From Urechis unicinctus (Eukaryota; Annelida; Polychaeta; Xenopneusta; Urechidae), in the NCBI GenBank assembly GCA_034190875.2, contig CM067348.1, forward strand, positions 44,589,605-44,653,604: DNA of 64,000 nt, in the 5' to 3' direction. Made by a program: the position numbers and the translations under genes. How positions within the stretch are numbered: position 1 is the first letter of the stretch; the number at the start of each line of letters is the position of its first letter. Shown here in pieces: positions 21,572-37,190 of the stretch. The notes below the pieces were generated by a model. The model ran no database searches. It was not told the DNA's origin and saw only the letters and a program-made list of their open reading frames with translations.

Positions 21572-21897
21572 TTACTAACATGTTCAAACACGTCTTCCCA
21601 AGTTCATTGTGATCCCAAACGATTACACCATTCTCAAGTGGCGTGGGTATATCATTTGAATAGATACCTTCAACTACAATATTTACTAAACCCATTGTTA
21701 TTCCTAGAGAACCCCACTCAATACCTTTAAACACTCAACAACTCATCTTAACAATGCATTACATCATATCATGTGGACACATAGCATCACTACCTGGCGC
21801 AAGTCCAAACACGTCACATGATCACGTGGTCAACGCGTGGGGGGATCCTGGGGGGTGGGCAACTCCATGGGGGGGCTCTGGTATAACATATACAAAA
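21572..21897 (-). repeat. Polinton right terminal inverted repeat
   Basis: Reverse complement of 5353-5678, identical apart from a small difference at the inner edge. The outer edge reads GGTATAACATATACAAAA. No direct duplication of flanking bases is visible outside the two ends. Confidence 0.93.
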
Positions 21898-24800
21898 GGT
21901 GGCAAGTATTATGTACTTACATTAGCGGAATCGCACATCAAGTTTTCTTCTGCTATGTATCAATAATTGAAACAGGATCATTGTCTTTAACGTTCACACA
22001 TGCCGCCCGAAAACTTAATTTACTGACAACTATTAATGGTTCAATATAACTGTCACTCTTCCAACATGTTCATATTTGTCTTTGTTTATATTATGTGATT
22101 CAGAAATCACAAGATGAATATCTCTTTTGTATACGCCTCATTATGCTTACAAGTGCATTTAGTGAAAAAGTATGTTTCACAGCCCAAGGAATATAAATAG
22201 CTAAATAGTTTTATATTAAAATACTTACAGTATGGCAATTCGAGCGTTATTAATATTCTGTATAACTAAACTCTATATTGTGTCAACGTCGATTAAAGCA
22301 ATGCTTGCTTGAAAATAATGCTATTCTCTATTTCTACTTAAGCAAACCATCATATATTTAGCAGTGAATGATTCAATATTGCAGCTTAAATGTGGTATCT
22401 ATAATGTTATGTCTACCTCTTGTGAAGCCATGCAAGGCAAATACTGCAAATACAGTAGGTTATTATTGTACAGGTTTGAGCATGTTGTTTCGAGTTTCGT
22501 AATAATGTTTTGGCGTGTGAACTAGACTATAATTCAATCTTCATTGGAAATTATGTGCTATTTAAGTCAGTTATTGACAAAAGATGCCCATCGGTGTTTG
22601 TGCATGTAATCCACAGCCATAGCGAGTCAACCTACCGCGTCGCGCAGGCAACGTATGCCAGTTCAATATCAATGCGCGTTTGCAATGCTGAGTAGTTTTG
22701 TCGCGCCAACGCCCCCAAATATTATAAGATATCGACTTCACCTGTGTTACTGGCATCGATAAGCATTAAAACGCATACTGCTACCTAATTATATAACATG
22801 GCATGTATATAGCAAATAAACTATGGTTTTATACAATTATGATTCCTCTTTAAGAATTAGCTAGCACTATTACGTTATTATTATGACCTGAAATTGCGAT
22901 GATGCTGTAATACTACGCATAACTCACAACAGAATTGACGAACGAGATAATAAGCTGCAGTAAACGTGTATTTGTGCATCGATACAGTAGTTGCGAGAGT
23001 GACCCTAATACTCGACAATTTTCTGAGAGTAGTTTCATAGTTGCAGAGTTTCTCTTTGGAAAGTACCATAATTTGAGAGACCCGATTTAATTGCTCGTAC
23101 GTCACCCCGACTTCTGAGTAACGGATTTTGTAGTCGGGTTGTCGCACTAATTCTCTATTGTAATGTTAGTGCGGCGGTGTTTTGACAGCTTTGATATAAA
23201 CTAATACAATGAAAAGTATGTAGCATTTGGAGTCTTACATAGCATCAGTCGCCAACTCGAACCTAAGTCTTGAAATATTGGTCACCCTGCATAGTTTAAA
23301 TCATCGCATTAAAGATTGGATTTTGCCATCAAGCACGACCAACAACCATTTTGCCGTAGACTGAGCATTAAATCTGAATAAACCGTGCTTTATTGCTTTT
23401 TACGACGAAAATCCGCCAATGACACCTGTCATAGTAGTAACGATGATAGCAGCTACACATATTTTGCATAGCTTCCATGAACATCAAATCTTATAAGCCC
23501 AGATTTTCTACGAAGCTCAGTGTATGATTCTGGACGATTTTATCAGCACAAACTTTCAATATTGAGATGACAAAATGCCATAATTACAATCAAGATATGT
23601 TCGTAAGAATGTTATGAGGATCTGCATGGTGATTTGTGTTGTATCTTAATTATTCATGCTGGCATTTGGATAGATGCCAAAAAATGATTGCAACCACGGA
23701 TCAAATATCATGACGCAAACAACATGTGCTTAAACTGCAGCTTTTCCATTTTGAAAACTTCATTTATCGGTCACATTAGTAACTGGAGCTCTGAATGAGA
23801 AAATACCTTATTTGATGTAGCAGAGGACGGTGATGGATATAACAATATTAAAGACGATCTGCTTTTGAGTGTATGTAACAGAAATCTTAAGTAATATGTA
23901 TATATAAATGGATCTAAGGGATTCAGGGACAATATTGTAGTTTCGGTGTTACATCAGTTTTGCTCGTGTACTGTTTTTCTTGTCATGGCAGTTTCCAAAA
24001 GGGGGCTTTGGCATCAATCATATTAATAAAGAGCGAATATGATAGTTTCAGTGAATTCTTACACTGGCATAATAGCTGATATAAACGTGAATGTAATATC
24101 ATATTGAATGGGGGCTTCATATTCAATGCTGAATCATATTATTACGAAAAGGCAGCAAGGCAACAAGCAAGAAAATTTTCTACCGAGCAATCATACAGTA
24201 ACGCTTGATTTCAAATTCTAATTCAAGCTATACCCAAAGACGCGTTCTGCTTGTTCTTATTTTTTAGATACAAATGGAATGCAAAAATAACACATCGAAA
24301 CGATAAGACAATACCGACTTGATATTGTGCATGCCAGGCTGTTACAGTGTCATATTGTTGGGTTCATTTAGATAACCTAATTTGAACAAGAAAGGACGCT
24401 CCACAAATATAACATAACCGTTGCTAGCGTTATGGAAAACTATAGCTCACATTCAGAACGATACAAAGACATGGGGAATCGTGCCATTCCTCAATGAAGA
24501 AACAGCAGTGGAAAATGCCTTAGTTCCCACATGTGGTTCAACTGATGGAAGCGCAAAACGCACTTACCCCTTTTAACGTAGTGCTTTGTTTGGCGCATAC
24601 TGATTTAGCATATAGTTAATATAGATGAATTCCTCGTTTTGTGCGTTGTGGCTGCCTATCGTTTCACTTATGCAGACGGTCGTGTTTTTTCCCAAGACCC
24701 TGGAGTTTTGCAACCTGAATCGTTAGAGGCCTGTTTTGCAGTCCGTTTAGATAGTGCAGCTGTAATGCTATGTGCGTGTACAGCTATCTGTGTAGAGTTG

Positions 24801-25244
24801 TTAATTAAAAAGCCGCAAACGATGCATAAGTTTTTACACACAAGTGGCCGTCGAACAAAACCAAATGGCACTCACATTTGTAGACACGTTCATGGAATTT
24901 GATCTCACGTGGTTGTGTTTAAATCTATTTTCGTTCAGACAATCGAATTGGGCATTGTTCTGCTAAGATGTTAATATAACCTTTTAGTAACACTATCTGC
25001 ATAAGCCGTTTTAAGTCAAGATTGCGATTATTTTGCAACCTATTTCCTATACATCCAATGCTACAAGGCTTCCTTACAATGTTTTTTGTAGCAATTGATA
25101 TTGTGGCAGCATCAGAATAGCCTAAATAATTGATAATATTCTACACGTTGTGTCTCGCAAACTGCACATGTATATTTGTCTAATTTCATTATTCACAAAA
25201 TCAGCCGTAAAAAAGAGCTGCTTGGTGTTAACATCAAGCTTATG
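21898..25244. other. Intergenic, no gene recognised
   Basis: AT-rich flank of the Polinton. Apart from the diverged duplication copy at 22683-23440 I see only short random-looking frames and no splice-consistent gene. Confidence 0.6.
22683..23440 (+). repeat. Dispersed direct repeat, copy 1
   Basis: Shares long stretches with 28313-28840 in the same orientation, including CATACTGCTACCTAATTATA, AAATAAACTATGGTTTTATA, ACTCGACAATTTTCTGAGAG and AACAACCATTTTGCCGTAGA. About 230 bases (roughly 23090-23320) are missing from copy 2. No coding frame is conserved. It is either an old interspersed element or a segmental duplication. Confidence 0.8.
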
Positions 25245-25453
<209 letters not shown>

Positions 25454-28010
25454 CGATGCTCTGATTATTGATGCTTGAGCATAGAAGTGTTTTACTTGTA
25501 TTTCAGCCAAGTGATGTCAGCAAAGCGCGGACACTAAAATCCATATCGTTTTTGCATTGTGCCTTATAGAATACATGAACCGATGCATTATTGCTGCTTT
25601 TTAGTGGTTTTGTTTCGACAGAACCTTATTGGGTTTAACAATGGATGGTCAAACCAACCAAACAGTAGATGGCATCAAATGTAATAACAAACTGAATGTG
25701 TTAATGTGCGCCTATTTACAGCAAATGCTTAAGTGGAAAGGTATCGACAAATTCATTGTCAAATACGGCCATTTATATCGGAGTAACATTTAATCTTTCG
25801 ATCAATGATTTGAAAATAACAGGGACATGATGTTTTACAAGGACAGTGTTGTTCTGCTGGGTGTGTCAAATTTTCTAACCCTTCGCAGATGACGACTTTT
25901 CTAGAACGGCTTCGTCAGACAGCAGTTACAAATACTGTAAAACATCAGCGATGTTTCTTACGATACTTATTCCTTACTGCTCCATAAACCATAATTTATG
26001 GGCACTTATGCCTCCTATCAGTCAACTACACCTGTCTCACTGAGTAACATATTATGCTAATTACAGTTCTATATTAACCGCGCAGCATGTGTTGCGCGAA
26101 TAATACGGCTGAAGCGCACCAGATGATGTCTTATGGGACGTCTTTGGACTTGCTTTTATGGATAAGTAGTTTTATCAGTCGCAAATGGGTGCGATGCCCT
26201 GTGTTAGGTTCTTCTTTGTCCAGTTGTAATACTAATGTTTTAGGGTTAATCTTTTACTGCAGCTTTGAAGCAGTAAAGCTGTCAGCACTGCATATTAAAC
26301 TGAGCTAGTTTATCGCCGCATAAACATTGAGGTTCATTTTTGTTTATTCGCACACTCATGTAATGCATGTCTATAATATATTAGTAAGCCATTAGCACAA
26401 GAATGCTTTTTCTGCATAAATTATATGTTGGCTTGTGTTGTACACTAGTTAACGTCTATCGCCACGCCTCGGTAAGTATTTTCCAGAACAAAATAGGATA
26501 GCTATTGATAGAGTCAGCAAAAAATTAAAAAAGGATCTTTGAGACATACCCCAGCTGTCACGAGGGCGCTTGATTTATCATCAGTTATATCAATAACAAT
26601 CTCGTTAAACGATCCATCAAGAACCCATCATTTACCATACATTTTCAGAAAAAGTTGGAGCTTATGTCATGGAACTTATATTGAAAACAGTCGGTCTTAG
26701 CACAAAGTCTTCGCATTACGGTGATAATTTTGCAAATTTATGCATCCACTGCTATCGCTGCTAGTTGCAGGTGGCACGTTATGTGAGATCTCATCGCGAA
26801 CATTCCTCAGAGTTTCCGCATTATTAGCACAAGCAAAAGCTATTATTTAATTCTCACATCCTTAACTGTAATTGAGTGTTTAATCGCTGGAACAATGCGA
26901 CAACATTAAAATTGTCACCCATAACCTTTGCTTTGTGACCCTCCTGATCAAAACTTATGTGTACTTCCAATAATTTGCAGGTCTATTAAATTCAGATGAA
27001 TGCTCGACAGATAGTATTATATTCTATGCTTGGAGCTTCAGAAGGTAAAGTTAGCACCCACTGACACCTGTATGGGCAATCAGTTTGATATCCTGAATGC
27101 AAATCAGAAATTTGCAAATGTGAGCATGGTCATTTGGTTATGAAATCACATAGCAAAAGTATGCAACGCAACTGATATTATGCATACTGCATGGGCGCCA
27201 TGAAAAGCAACTGAAAATCTGCCGATTTGCGTTATTCGGGTATTAAGGTGAGATAAGGACATTTAATCGAAATATTCTAACACAAGAGTATAGGCGTTCA
27301 TACCCGTTCATAATGTGCGTTGGTGATGTGTTTTGTCCCTAACCGAACCTAACCGTACATTGTACTTATCATTACCTAAAAGTGCACCATAGTTTTCGAG
27401 TTTACAGAATAATATGATTGTATGTGAGTGATCAGAAATACTCATGCAATTTTTACCATCATTTCTGATTGACAAGGACACGGACTACTGCTAGACATTT
27501 TTCCAAATCAATATACGTAATAATTGTTAACTTAACAGAGAATATTGCATGTGGGTTGGAGCTCTCAAAAATAAGCTCTCACAACTGTCAAACGAAAACT
27601 TGGAGCACCCACAGGCTGGTACTCATGAATTATTTCTGCGAGGTAGTTCCAAGCAATCAACGGTAACCAGCTATGACTGACACCTACTCAGCAGCATAAT
27701 TCAATACAAATGCACAGATCATATACTTTTTGCCTGTCATAGTAAATATTTGCCCATGTGATGCAACGAAAAAGATGTCTAATTAATTTTAAAGTTCTAA
27801 CGGGCTTTCCTGATAACCTGACAGACCGAAGTAGAATGTACGGCGATTATGAGATTGCGGGCTAGACTTCAGGGCACTGAAATATGTCTCACACAAATGG
27901 TAATGGTTAGTCTACAGTTAATGACAGGTTATTCCCAGCAACAGTCAAGTATCCTCATTCATCATATGATGGAATAGGTTCTCAAGAAAATGAAAGGTAA
28001 GCTTGTATAG

Positions 28011-28054
28011 AACGAGGCTTGAGATGATATCAAACGAGGCTTGAGATGATATCA
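28011..28054. repeat. 22-bp perfect tandem duplication
   Basis: AACGAGGCTTGAGATGATATCA occurs twice head to tail with no mismatch, a recent local duplication. Confidence 0.95.
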
Positions 28055-28312
28055 AACATGATATGTAGTGCGATACAAGATGTTTTATCCAAACCACTAT
28101 GCATGGCTACTGACTCTTTGATATACTAAAGGAAAATCATTCACATTAGAAAATAGCTTGACAGGGAAAGTATAATGCAATATAGCTGGTGCCCATGCAG
28201 ATAGATCCAGCAAAACCAATCTCACAAGTATTTTTGCCTATTAGATATTCTTCGAATGACATAATAGATCGCGTAGACTATATATGTCAGTTAAACTTCA
28301 ATTCACGTATAA

Positions 28313-28840
28313 AATGCTTAGTAGTTTTGTGGCGTCCACACTCCGAATATTATGAGATATCGTTTTTACCTGTTGGTATTTATAATCGTTACACCGCATA
28401 CTGCTACCTAATTATATAGCATGGCATGTATAATGCAAATAAACTATGGTTTTATACAACTGCGATTCCGCTTTAAAAATTGGCTGTCACTATTATTAAA
28501 TTAAACGGGTATGAAGTTGGGCTTATACTGTACTGCGGTACATAACTCTCAATAAAGTGGACGATCGTGATAGTAAGGTGCAGTAAACGTGCATTTGCGC
28601 ATCGATACAGCAGTGGCGAGACTAACATACGTACTCGACAATTTTCTGAGAGTACAGTTTCATAGTTGGAGAGTTTCTATTTGAATAGTATCATAGTTTT
28701 CGAGAACCGGGGCTTAGAATTAGCCATCAACCACGACAAACAACCATTTTGCCGTAGACTGCATATTAAATCTGAAAAAACCCCATGATTTATTGCATCT
28801 TACGACGGAAATCCGCCAATGACACCTGCCATAGTAATAC
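28313..28840 (+). repeat. Dispersed direct repeat, copy 2
   Basis: Diverged, internally deleted relative of 22683-23440, about 5.6 kb downstream in the same orientation. Confidence 0.8.
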
Positions 28841-31800
28841 TTATTATTGCAGTTAAGAGCAGACATTATTTTAAAGCAGACTACACGGCATTGCCCGCTC
28901 GTATAATGAGGCTCTGCTTACCCAACTGATGTTTGCAAACAAATTTAGAATAGCTTATATGAGTGATTTATTTTCATACGCCCAAATGTTTGGATGGAAA
29001 TAAAAAATGGGCAGCTACCACAGATAAAAAGTTAAGGCATTATTTTGACATTTCATGATCCGTCTGTAGTAATGTAAGTCATGCTTGCGCATTGCTTGAG
29101 TCTTCAAAAACATCAAATAAGAAGCGAAACGCTCTCTGCATATACATACATTAATTACAACTATGCAATTTAAGTAGTTTCTTGCTAATTTTTGTGCGCA
29201 CAGGTCAATATTGTAAATGGCACGATGGCACATGTAGTTATGGTACCAACAATAGGGCGGTTATGTTTTATCTTCTACACGACATTGATAATGCTGATTA
29301 TCATCTTTATTTGCCATACAGGCTGTAACAATGACATTTTCGCACTGAAGCGTTAGCGATCACATCATACATCAAATTTATTTTGTTCGGCGGTTTATGT
29401 GATTAAAACTGACGTTTGACAGATCAACGTCTGTCTTATAACGAGTATTATGTAATTATGGTTACCATTGGCAACGTATATTTAATATTGATTTATATAA
29501 TGGTTCAGTACTCGTGACTTCGCTCAAGGACATGAAACAGAAAATAGATAAACGATTTTGAATAATTATTGTACTAATGATGCTTAACTCGCCGCCGTTA
29601 GCAAATTCATGTGGTCGCATTGAAGCACGTTATCGCGAGCCAATGTTCTACAATCGGCGACCTCAGAATAGTACGTTTACAGTTGTTTCTCTACCGAATG
29701 GACATTAAACGCATTATGAGTCCGGTATCTAACCAGCCTTACATGAAGAGGTGAATTAACACAAGCTCTCCACATCTATGCATTTTTATCAACTTAATGG
29801 TTTCCCAAATGGATTAATGTCATTCTCTTTTGCAATGTTTACTTTTACACAGTCGCATAAACGCCCAACGGATTATACTCTGTCAGCTATTCAGCCGATA
29901 ACATTTGACTTTTACTCACATGCATCATTGAATCCAAAAACATGTCGAATAAACAAGGATTTCATTATCAGTCAAAGATTATTACTTGTTAGTATGGGAG
30001 GTGGAAGCCATTAACAAAATCGATGAGCTTGCTGGGAGCGGCTCTTGCCATGATAGGAATATTAAGTGAGTAAAAATGTTTCTTGATTAACAGGCGATGC
30101 CCGGTATTCAGCAGTGTCTTAGTGTTCCATCGGAGCACATGGCGCTGTATATCTGCCATGTTGAAGACTTCAATTGTCGGTTACGTTTCACATTAGCAAT
30201 AGAAACGAGATTCTGAATGAATGTAAATGTTATATTATCTTGAGTGAGAGCCGATTTTATAGTTGTTGATTGTTTTATATTCACTGCGTAGTCAAATCTT
30301 CAAGATGTAACAGCATACAAGCAACATGTTTTAAAAAAACGGACTTGTGTCCGTCAACCTCGAGAGCCTATCAACTGGACTGTAAATCCATCCGTATGGT
30401 ACTCATAGCCCCTGTATGGAGTGCGTAGCTAAACATTGTGCAAATGAGATTGTGATTTTGTGATTTGTCAAGCCTACCGTGGATTTTCCTAGAGGAGCAT
30501 TTAAAGTTAAGTGTAATTCAAATAACAGACCCCTGTTATTTATAGTTTGTAATTCAATAGACACTATCACTTCTATAATCATCCTGGTGGGTGCCAGTTT
30601 AAGTAAAAGGTCAACTGCTACATTTGGGAAAATACTGTCATGGTTTAATATTCACAGCTTTTCTGTAGATTAGACCAAGCTATGGCTTACGCTGTTGACG
30701 AATATCTTAAACCTCACTCATTATTATTAAATATCGTCCAGATAAATGTACACCGATGTTGTTGACATAGGCCTAACGATGATTTGTTATCGGTTCTTGC
30801 CTGCAGTGTGATTGATGTTGGCTTATGATATTTGTCAGACAAATGTAGATTTATGTAATTACCGACTCCACTTTCCGGAAGTAGAATCTGCCTGAAGCTG
30901 GGTGCTAGATATTGTCAGAAACCAGAATGTTTAAATTAACTGTAAGTATCTCTGTTGCCATGTATCCAGTGACCATAGGTCAAGCTGACGTTTGCTGAAT
31001 ATAAAATACCGCGTTGAATCGATTAGACAGGCATACCCTACACCTGTAATTTAATTTCATACTAGCCAGCATGCAAGGTCCATAAGTGTGCAAACCCACT
31101 CTGACCAACAATTTCACTATTCATTATCTACATAGCGCATTTGCCAGTGTGCTTTCACAAGCCTTTGCAGGGGGAGGGTAGGGATGAAATTTGTTGCGTT
31201 TATATTGTTTTGCTAAATACACGAGTGCACTCTATAAAAGTCTTAATTTTACAGTCACAAGTTTGCTGTCATTTTAAAGTCACATTGACGATTGATTGTG
31301 TGGCGTATCTCCTGCTGAGCTGTCCATCTATGGCAGTGTCACCATCGACGCGAGCCTAATTTAACTATAATCCCAAAGCAGGGGCACGAATTTCTCAGAC
31401 AACTCGCATTTATAATGTGTTGTTATAACCAATACACAAAAATCAATATGCATGTCAAGTTCGCATGACACTCACTGGTCTGTAGAGACCTACACTCATA
31501 CATTCTTCATTTGACATGCCATCGCGCTTGCCTCTCCTATCGTTCACAAGCAATAATATATATAACGCGTGCATTGTTCCCATATATATTTGGCCTTTGT
31601 ATTTAATATAAAAGGTTCCTGTTTTCTAGAATGAAAGCATCATTTAAACAATGTACTAATGAGGGGTTACATTTAATTCGCCACTATTGTCAAATTAAAG
31701 TGTTATCAATGTTGATCAACAAAAAAAAATGTTTTCAAACGCAACAAATAAACAGTAGTTATCAGTAAGGGATTATAATCCAAACGAATAAAAAAATTGC

Positions 31801-34800
31801 ATATCAAATATGATTTTTACTATTGACTGCATCATTCAAAAACCCCTCAATATGTTTATATTAACGATGTTTAAGACGTCGTGTATATTTGACACATATT
31901 CATATATCTGCTTGGGAACACTGGGCATCGCTGTTGAACGACTCTAATTACCCTTCGCAAATATCACCAAACCTGTATTCTGAGCTGTACTTGCCAGATT
32001 GTGCCACCCAGCTTCAAGCCAAACACCAGTAATAACCCAAGCTACCCAAAACAGGAATAGCTTGATCAATCTTTTACAGACCAATCTGGCAGTATGCCTC
32101 AACAAACAATTACAAAGAGGGCTTTTGTGCAGCCATGCAATTTTTATTAATACGCGACCACACTGTGTGTTTGCATGCACTTTAGATCAAAGTAGGCAGC
32201 TTTATACACGATACAAAGTCTCCAGTTGTTTCGGAAACACTTTGACGACATGATGTGGCTAATCATGGGACTTATCGGATGCTTAGCTGTCGACTAATGG
32301 CGCGGCACGCTTACTTATATTTAAATTTCCATAGCATGGGCTCATTATTGTCAGACTGGCCTCTTCTGTATGTCAGAATAAGTTTTGGTACCTAATAAAT
32401 GGAACTCAACAAGTTATCTATGTGCACGTTATCCCCATCTTACTGTAAATAGCAATGCAAATGCATTCTTTATTTGACATACAACAAACTCGTGCGTGCT
32501 TCTCCGATTAATTACAAACCTTATTTCAGTTTTTACTTTTTGTCATGACAATTACCGTTTTCTGGTTTTTGTGGTTTTTTCAACAATTAGATAACTCTAA
32601 CCACATCGAACCAGAATATTCTCTTTGAAGTTGTCTGCACAAAACCGCAGTTAGCTTTTGTGTACTTAGTATCAACAACGAGATGCGTATAACAGAAAAA
32701 ACTATTATTCAGCCGTATGTATCAACTGTTTGTAAAAAGACTCAAGCTGGTATCCAGACACTATTTTCAAGCGGCTTTTTTCTTAATTTTGCAACCAAGG
32801 CAATGTATAACATCTCTGTTCATATGCTGTATGTAACTTATATGCCTAGCGCATGTTTTGTCTGGGTTTTTTTTGCAGACGAGTTGACACATAACACTAG
32901 CCTGTGTTATCGATCTACCGCCATACTTCCAAACCAACTGTATTACTGTACCAATTACGCATCGTACAGCAGAGGCATGCTTTGCAATCGTTGTTTCTTG
33001 TGTACGTTAAATTATTTGCCAGCGTTTCATGATGTTGCTGGGTAGGACAGCATGTTTAGACTTGATGCAAAAGTTACATCTGAATATATCATCATTGCAT
33101 ATTGTTGCAGTACAAAGTTGCAGGAAGAGATTATTTGGTTTTCATTAAGGCTGATTAAAAAGTTGGGCCGTGATACATGAAGACAATGCACTGAATATAC
33201 TCCCCATAAAATGTCTGCATGGTTCAGCATATATATTTATAATCAAGAGTGCAGAAAATGAATCATCTATAAAGGTACGCAATTACTCTTTAGAATCAGC
33301 TGTTAATTCGCGAATGTGATGGAGACCCTTTCAAACCTGACACAAAAGGCGATACTGTTAATAATAATGTCATTTAGCTCGCGTCTATGCTATAAGTAAT
33401 TCTTGATCATCGCTGTGCAATATTTAGACATACTTGGGACATTTCAACAATGCTTAACATCAATATTGTCTGAGTACGGTTCAACGGGTTGACAATCAAA
33501 GAATGATGCGATATAATCAGTACTGTTCAATGTATGCGCTGAACGGTTCAATGTCATTGAAGCACTAGACATCAATAGGAGCCTTCACATTCTCTGGTTT
33601 TCGTCGCGGCTGGCAGGCGGCGATACTGATTTTCAACCGGTAGTAGGGGCTTTTTCTCTCCAGACCGCAAAAGCAATACACTGCGCGGAACGCAGAGATT
33701 CGAGCTGTGGTGAATATTCGTTTTTTTGGTGTTAGTTAAGGGAAATTGTTTAAGAACTTTCTATAGACTATATAGACCGCGCAGAGGCGACCATGCCCAG
33801 GTTTTGCAAGTAGACAGCACGCACTTGCAAGTACGGCGGGTTGGGACCACGGCTTTACTGACGTGACAAGTATATAGACTGTAATTGCAATTCCCAGACA
33901 TCAAAATAATCAAAGCGACAAGCCGTGCGGCATGTCTCTTCATAAGACGGTAATGCTGGATTATACTTTGCATTGGTATTTAAGTCAGCCACTGCGAACA
34001 TCATGACCACAACATGTTTGCAACATCCTTCATCTCTTCCACCAAACCACAGCACCAAATACAACAAAACATTAAGTTAATTTTGTACCAGCATGTCTCC
34101 ATAGGTTTTTATACATGTATATAAGATTTGTGACATATCTGTATTCATCTTTCTCAAGTTAAATATTCTAATTATCCAAATTAAAACAACCCTGTGCACT
34201 CACATCCAGCCGACTCTATGGTGTCAGATGGGGAGAGTAGAAGCCATACATAGTATGGTTGCTCGGACTGGGATGGCTCCCTGTCAGATAACACCAACAG
34301 TGATTCAGTGATTTGTATTCAACTGCATGTATGTGTCTGTAGAGGAACAGCTGATATCCCCTTTCGCTTTCAAATGATGCCACCCTGCTAGGACACCATT
34401 TGCATTTGGTCATCAAACGAATAAGACAGTAAGGCTAAGTAAGTACGCTCAGATGCACTGACATGTCTGCCTGCCATTTAGAACGTTTGTTGGGATCTGG
34501 GAAAAGTTCATTATTAATGGTAGATTTTCTCTCCATCATCATCCCTGACCACGACCGCAATAAATACGGTGCTGCGGGCATTTCTGACTAATTCTCAGAT
34601 TTCTTGTAACTCGAGCAAGGGATTCCCCTATCCTTGAGGAAAGTTTTCAGCTGGGGTACTTTCCACTAAGAAGGGGAGAGTAACGACATGGTGTAACAAC
34701 AGTCACGCACGCTTACTTCGAAAAGATACCGGGTGAATACTGATGTTCTAGCAGAATACTCTCCGGACGACTGGAGATGAATGTAGTAGTCAACATTTTG

Positions 34801-36934
34801 GATCACTATTTTATGATAATCTCTGTGTTTGAGAGCTGTTTCAAACATTCTCATTGCGACGTGACAGCGTTCAGATGAACTTAAGAGAATTTAAGAATAC
34901 GCTTGACACCTTCGGCGACGTCCTCGATGTCCTTTACAGTTATAGAAACACACAACATGAATGCGTGCAACAACGCAGGAACTTGAAACAGCAACTGGTA
35001 AAGCACGAACAAAGCACTGACAGCTTGACAAGCAGAGCAGCACGCCGCCAGTTCCGGTAAAAATCGCTGTGCGCGATGGTGGCCCTACTAGCGGCCGCGA
35101 TGATAACCCGAGAATGTGAAGGCCCTTATTGGCAATAACGGAAAATCCGCAATCAGCACAAATCAATTTAAAGTCGGTTATATATATGCATTTTTTTCCT
35201 CGAACTTTTTTCTATATCTTACAACTTTTATAACATATTTTAGAAGCGTGATATGACTAATTTATCTCACCCCCCCCCCCCCCCCTACCTTGCTTGTTCA
35301 CACTTATCTGGAATAAAGTACCTGTTTTCAGTTGGCGCATGAATAGCGTCGTTGCTAATACTTTGAGGGTATTAAGGTGTAATAGTCACAAAGAATACTA
35401 CAGCTCAACACGGCAATATAGACATGTCATAATCGAAATGTATTAACCAACAATTAAAACACAGCATCATGATGAATGCTTTGGTTTTTTGGCAATTTAT
35501 TACATCTTACCCAATGGAACCTGCTATAGCTGAAATATACGAGATTGTTCATTATAATCTTCTAGTCAGTTTCATCTTTGTCATGTCTATCACTATTATC
35601 TCCTTGCCTTTCGCGCTTCTCCCTGCATAATTATTGAGACACATAGTCGGTAATATACGTCTAAACAATGCCAGATTGACTTCATGTAACATATAAAAAA
35701 ATTCTGTGAACGAGGTTTCTCCAATTAAGTTAGGTACATATAGCTCTTACACGGCACCATCCTTTCTACACAAGTACATTAATCATTCAATTATCTTGAA
35801 TCTCCCTTAAGTATAACTTAACATTATTCACTACAAATGAAGCCTCCGTTAATGCAGTGCATGATGTTATTCGGTTTCTTTACCGCACATAGTAAAAAGC
35901 ATAAAGGTTTCCTTAAGGAGAATTTAAGAGAGCAAATGTTTACATAAAGGCATATGTATCTAAACATATCTCACAGCAGAGAGGGAGAAGGGTTTGAATG
36001 GCTTATTAAGCATCGTCAGTACACGATTGCAATAAGCTGAAGGCCGTGGCTTTTTATTGTATGACATCTATTGCATGTGGATATATTGCTTTGCTTGCTT
36101 ATGGTATCTATCATGTCTATGCCTGTAATTACTTTCGCATGATCAGTTTCATTTGTATGTACCGCAAGAATCCGCGGATTATATTACTTATCACCCAGTT
36201 GACAGCGAGATGGTGTTTGTAAGAGATGTCAAGGAGGCAGTAATGGAATTTGGTTGAAACTGCGCAGAGCGTTACAACGTTCGCATTTGACACAAAACAT
36301 TAGTGATAAATTTAGAGACATCAGGATACCGTTTGTCTCAATAAAACATAACTTGGTCGGCTACAAATGTCTGCGATACGAACCTGATAATGTAGCTCGT
36401 TTTAAGATCAAACTTAATCAACTTAACAATGGATGTCACAATGACATCATGCCTTTCAAGTGCTGGTGTTTAAACCAAACTAGAATAGTATATATTGCAT
36501 GTTGGACATGTTGGACAGCTCAGAATTAGTTGCAGTTTCGGAGCAAATCGATTATATATTCTAATCATGAGAAGCATTTCGAGCAATGCAACATTTCCGA
36601 AGCGCATCAACTACGAGATGAATTAATTTTGTTTCTGTCAACATCGTCAGATGTAGCCAGGCGAACCCTCTGCATGGAAGCTATTGATGACCAGGATAGA
36701 AACTATGGCTTTTAAATTAATCGAGTAAACTTTTCTTCTCAGCATCCCTGCTGCTTATAATCTTCGTCAATGCCAAATACTGCCTTCCTTAATGTGGTTT
36801 GCTCTGGTATCTGTTCTTAATTTGATTTCAGTTAACAATAAGTGTCCTGCAACAGTAAGTGGGCATTTGTATGTGCCGGAATTTTTATGACGGTTTCAGT
36901 GTACTACAAGTGTTACTGCGCTGATGGATTTACC

Positions 36935-37190
36935 TCCAATAGCATTGCCCATCAAACAATGTGCAATAACAGGAAACCGGATTCTTTAAGCACCCAGCGC
37001 CTGTCATCAATCAGGCTATCATTAACAAGGCAATTCAAAGGCTGCCGGGGTGTTTGGCAATCACACACACTCTTTTGCAATGAAACATTATAAAGATAAG
37101 ACACGCACTGTAGTCATCGATGTTAACGCTGTTCGTGTGTGTCGTTTTGATTTAATCGGTAGCAAACAATGTATGGTACTTAGAACAATG
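36935..37190 (+). repeat. Diverged duplication, copy 1
   Basis: Shares AAACAATGTGCAA, TGTCATCAATCA.GCTATCAT and a TTTTGATTTAA.CG..AGCAA block, in the same order and orientation, with about 38605-38805. Spacing differs by small indels. No coding frame is conserved. Confidence 0.45.

Noticed and set aside
24639-24902. 87-codon frame and similar short frames in the intergenic parts
   Set aside because: Length expected by chance, open also on the opposite strand (24668-24871), no motif or splice context.
30340-30440. Possible tRNA (GGACTGTAAATCC looks like a Tyr anticodon arm)
   Set aside because: No B-box-like TTCGAATCC, no matching acceptor stem and poor D arm; chance resemblance.
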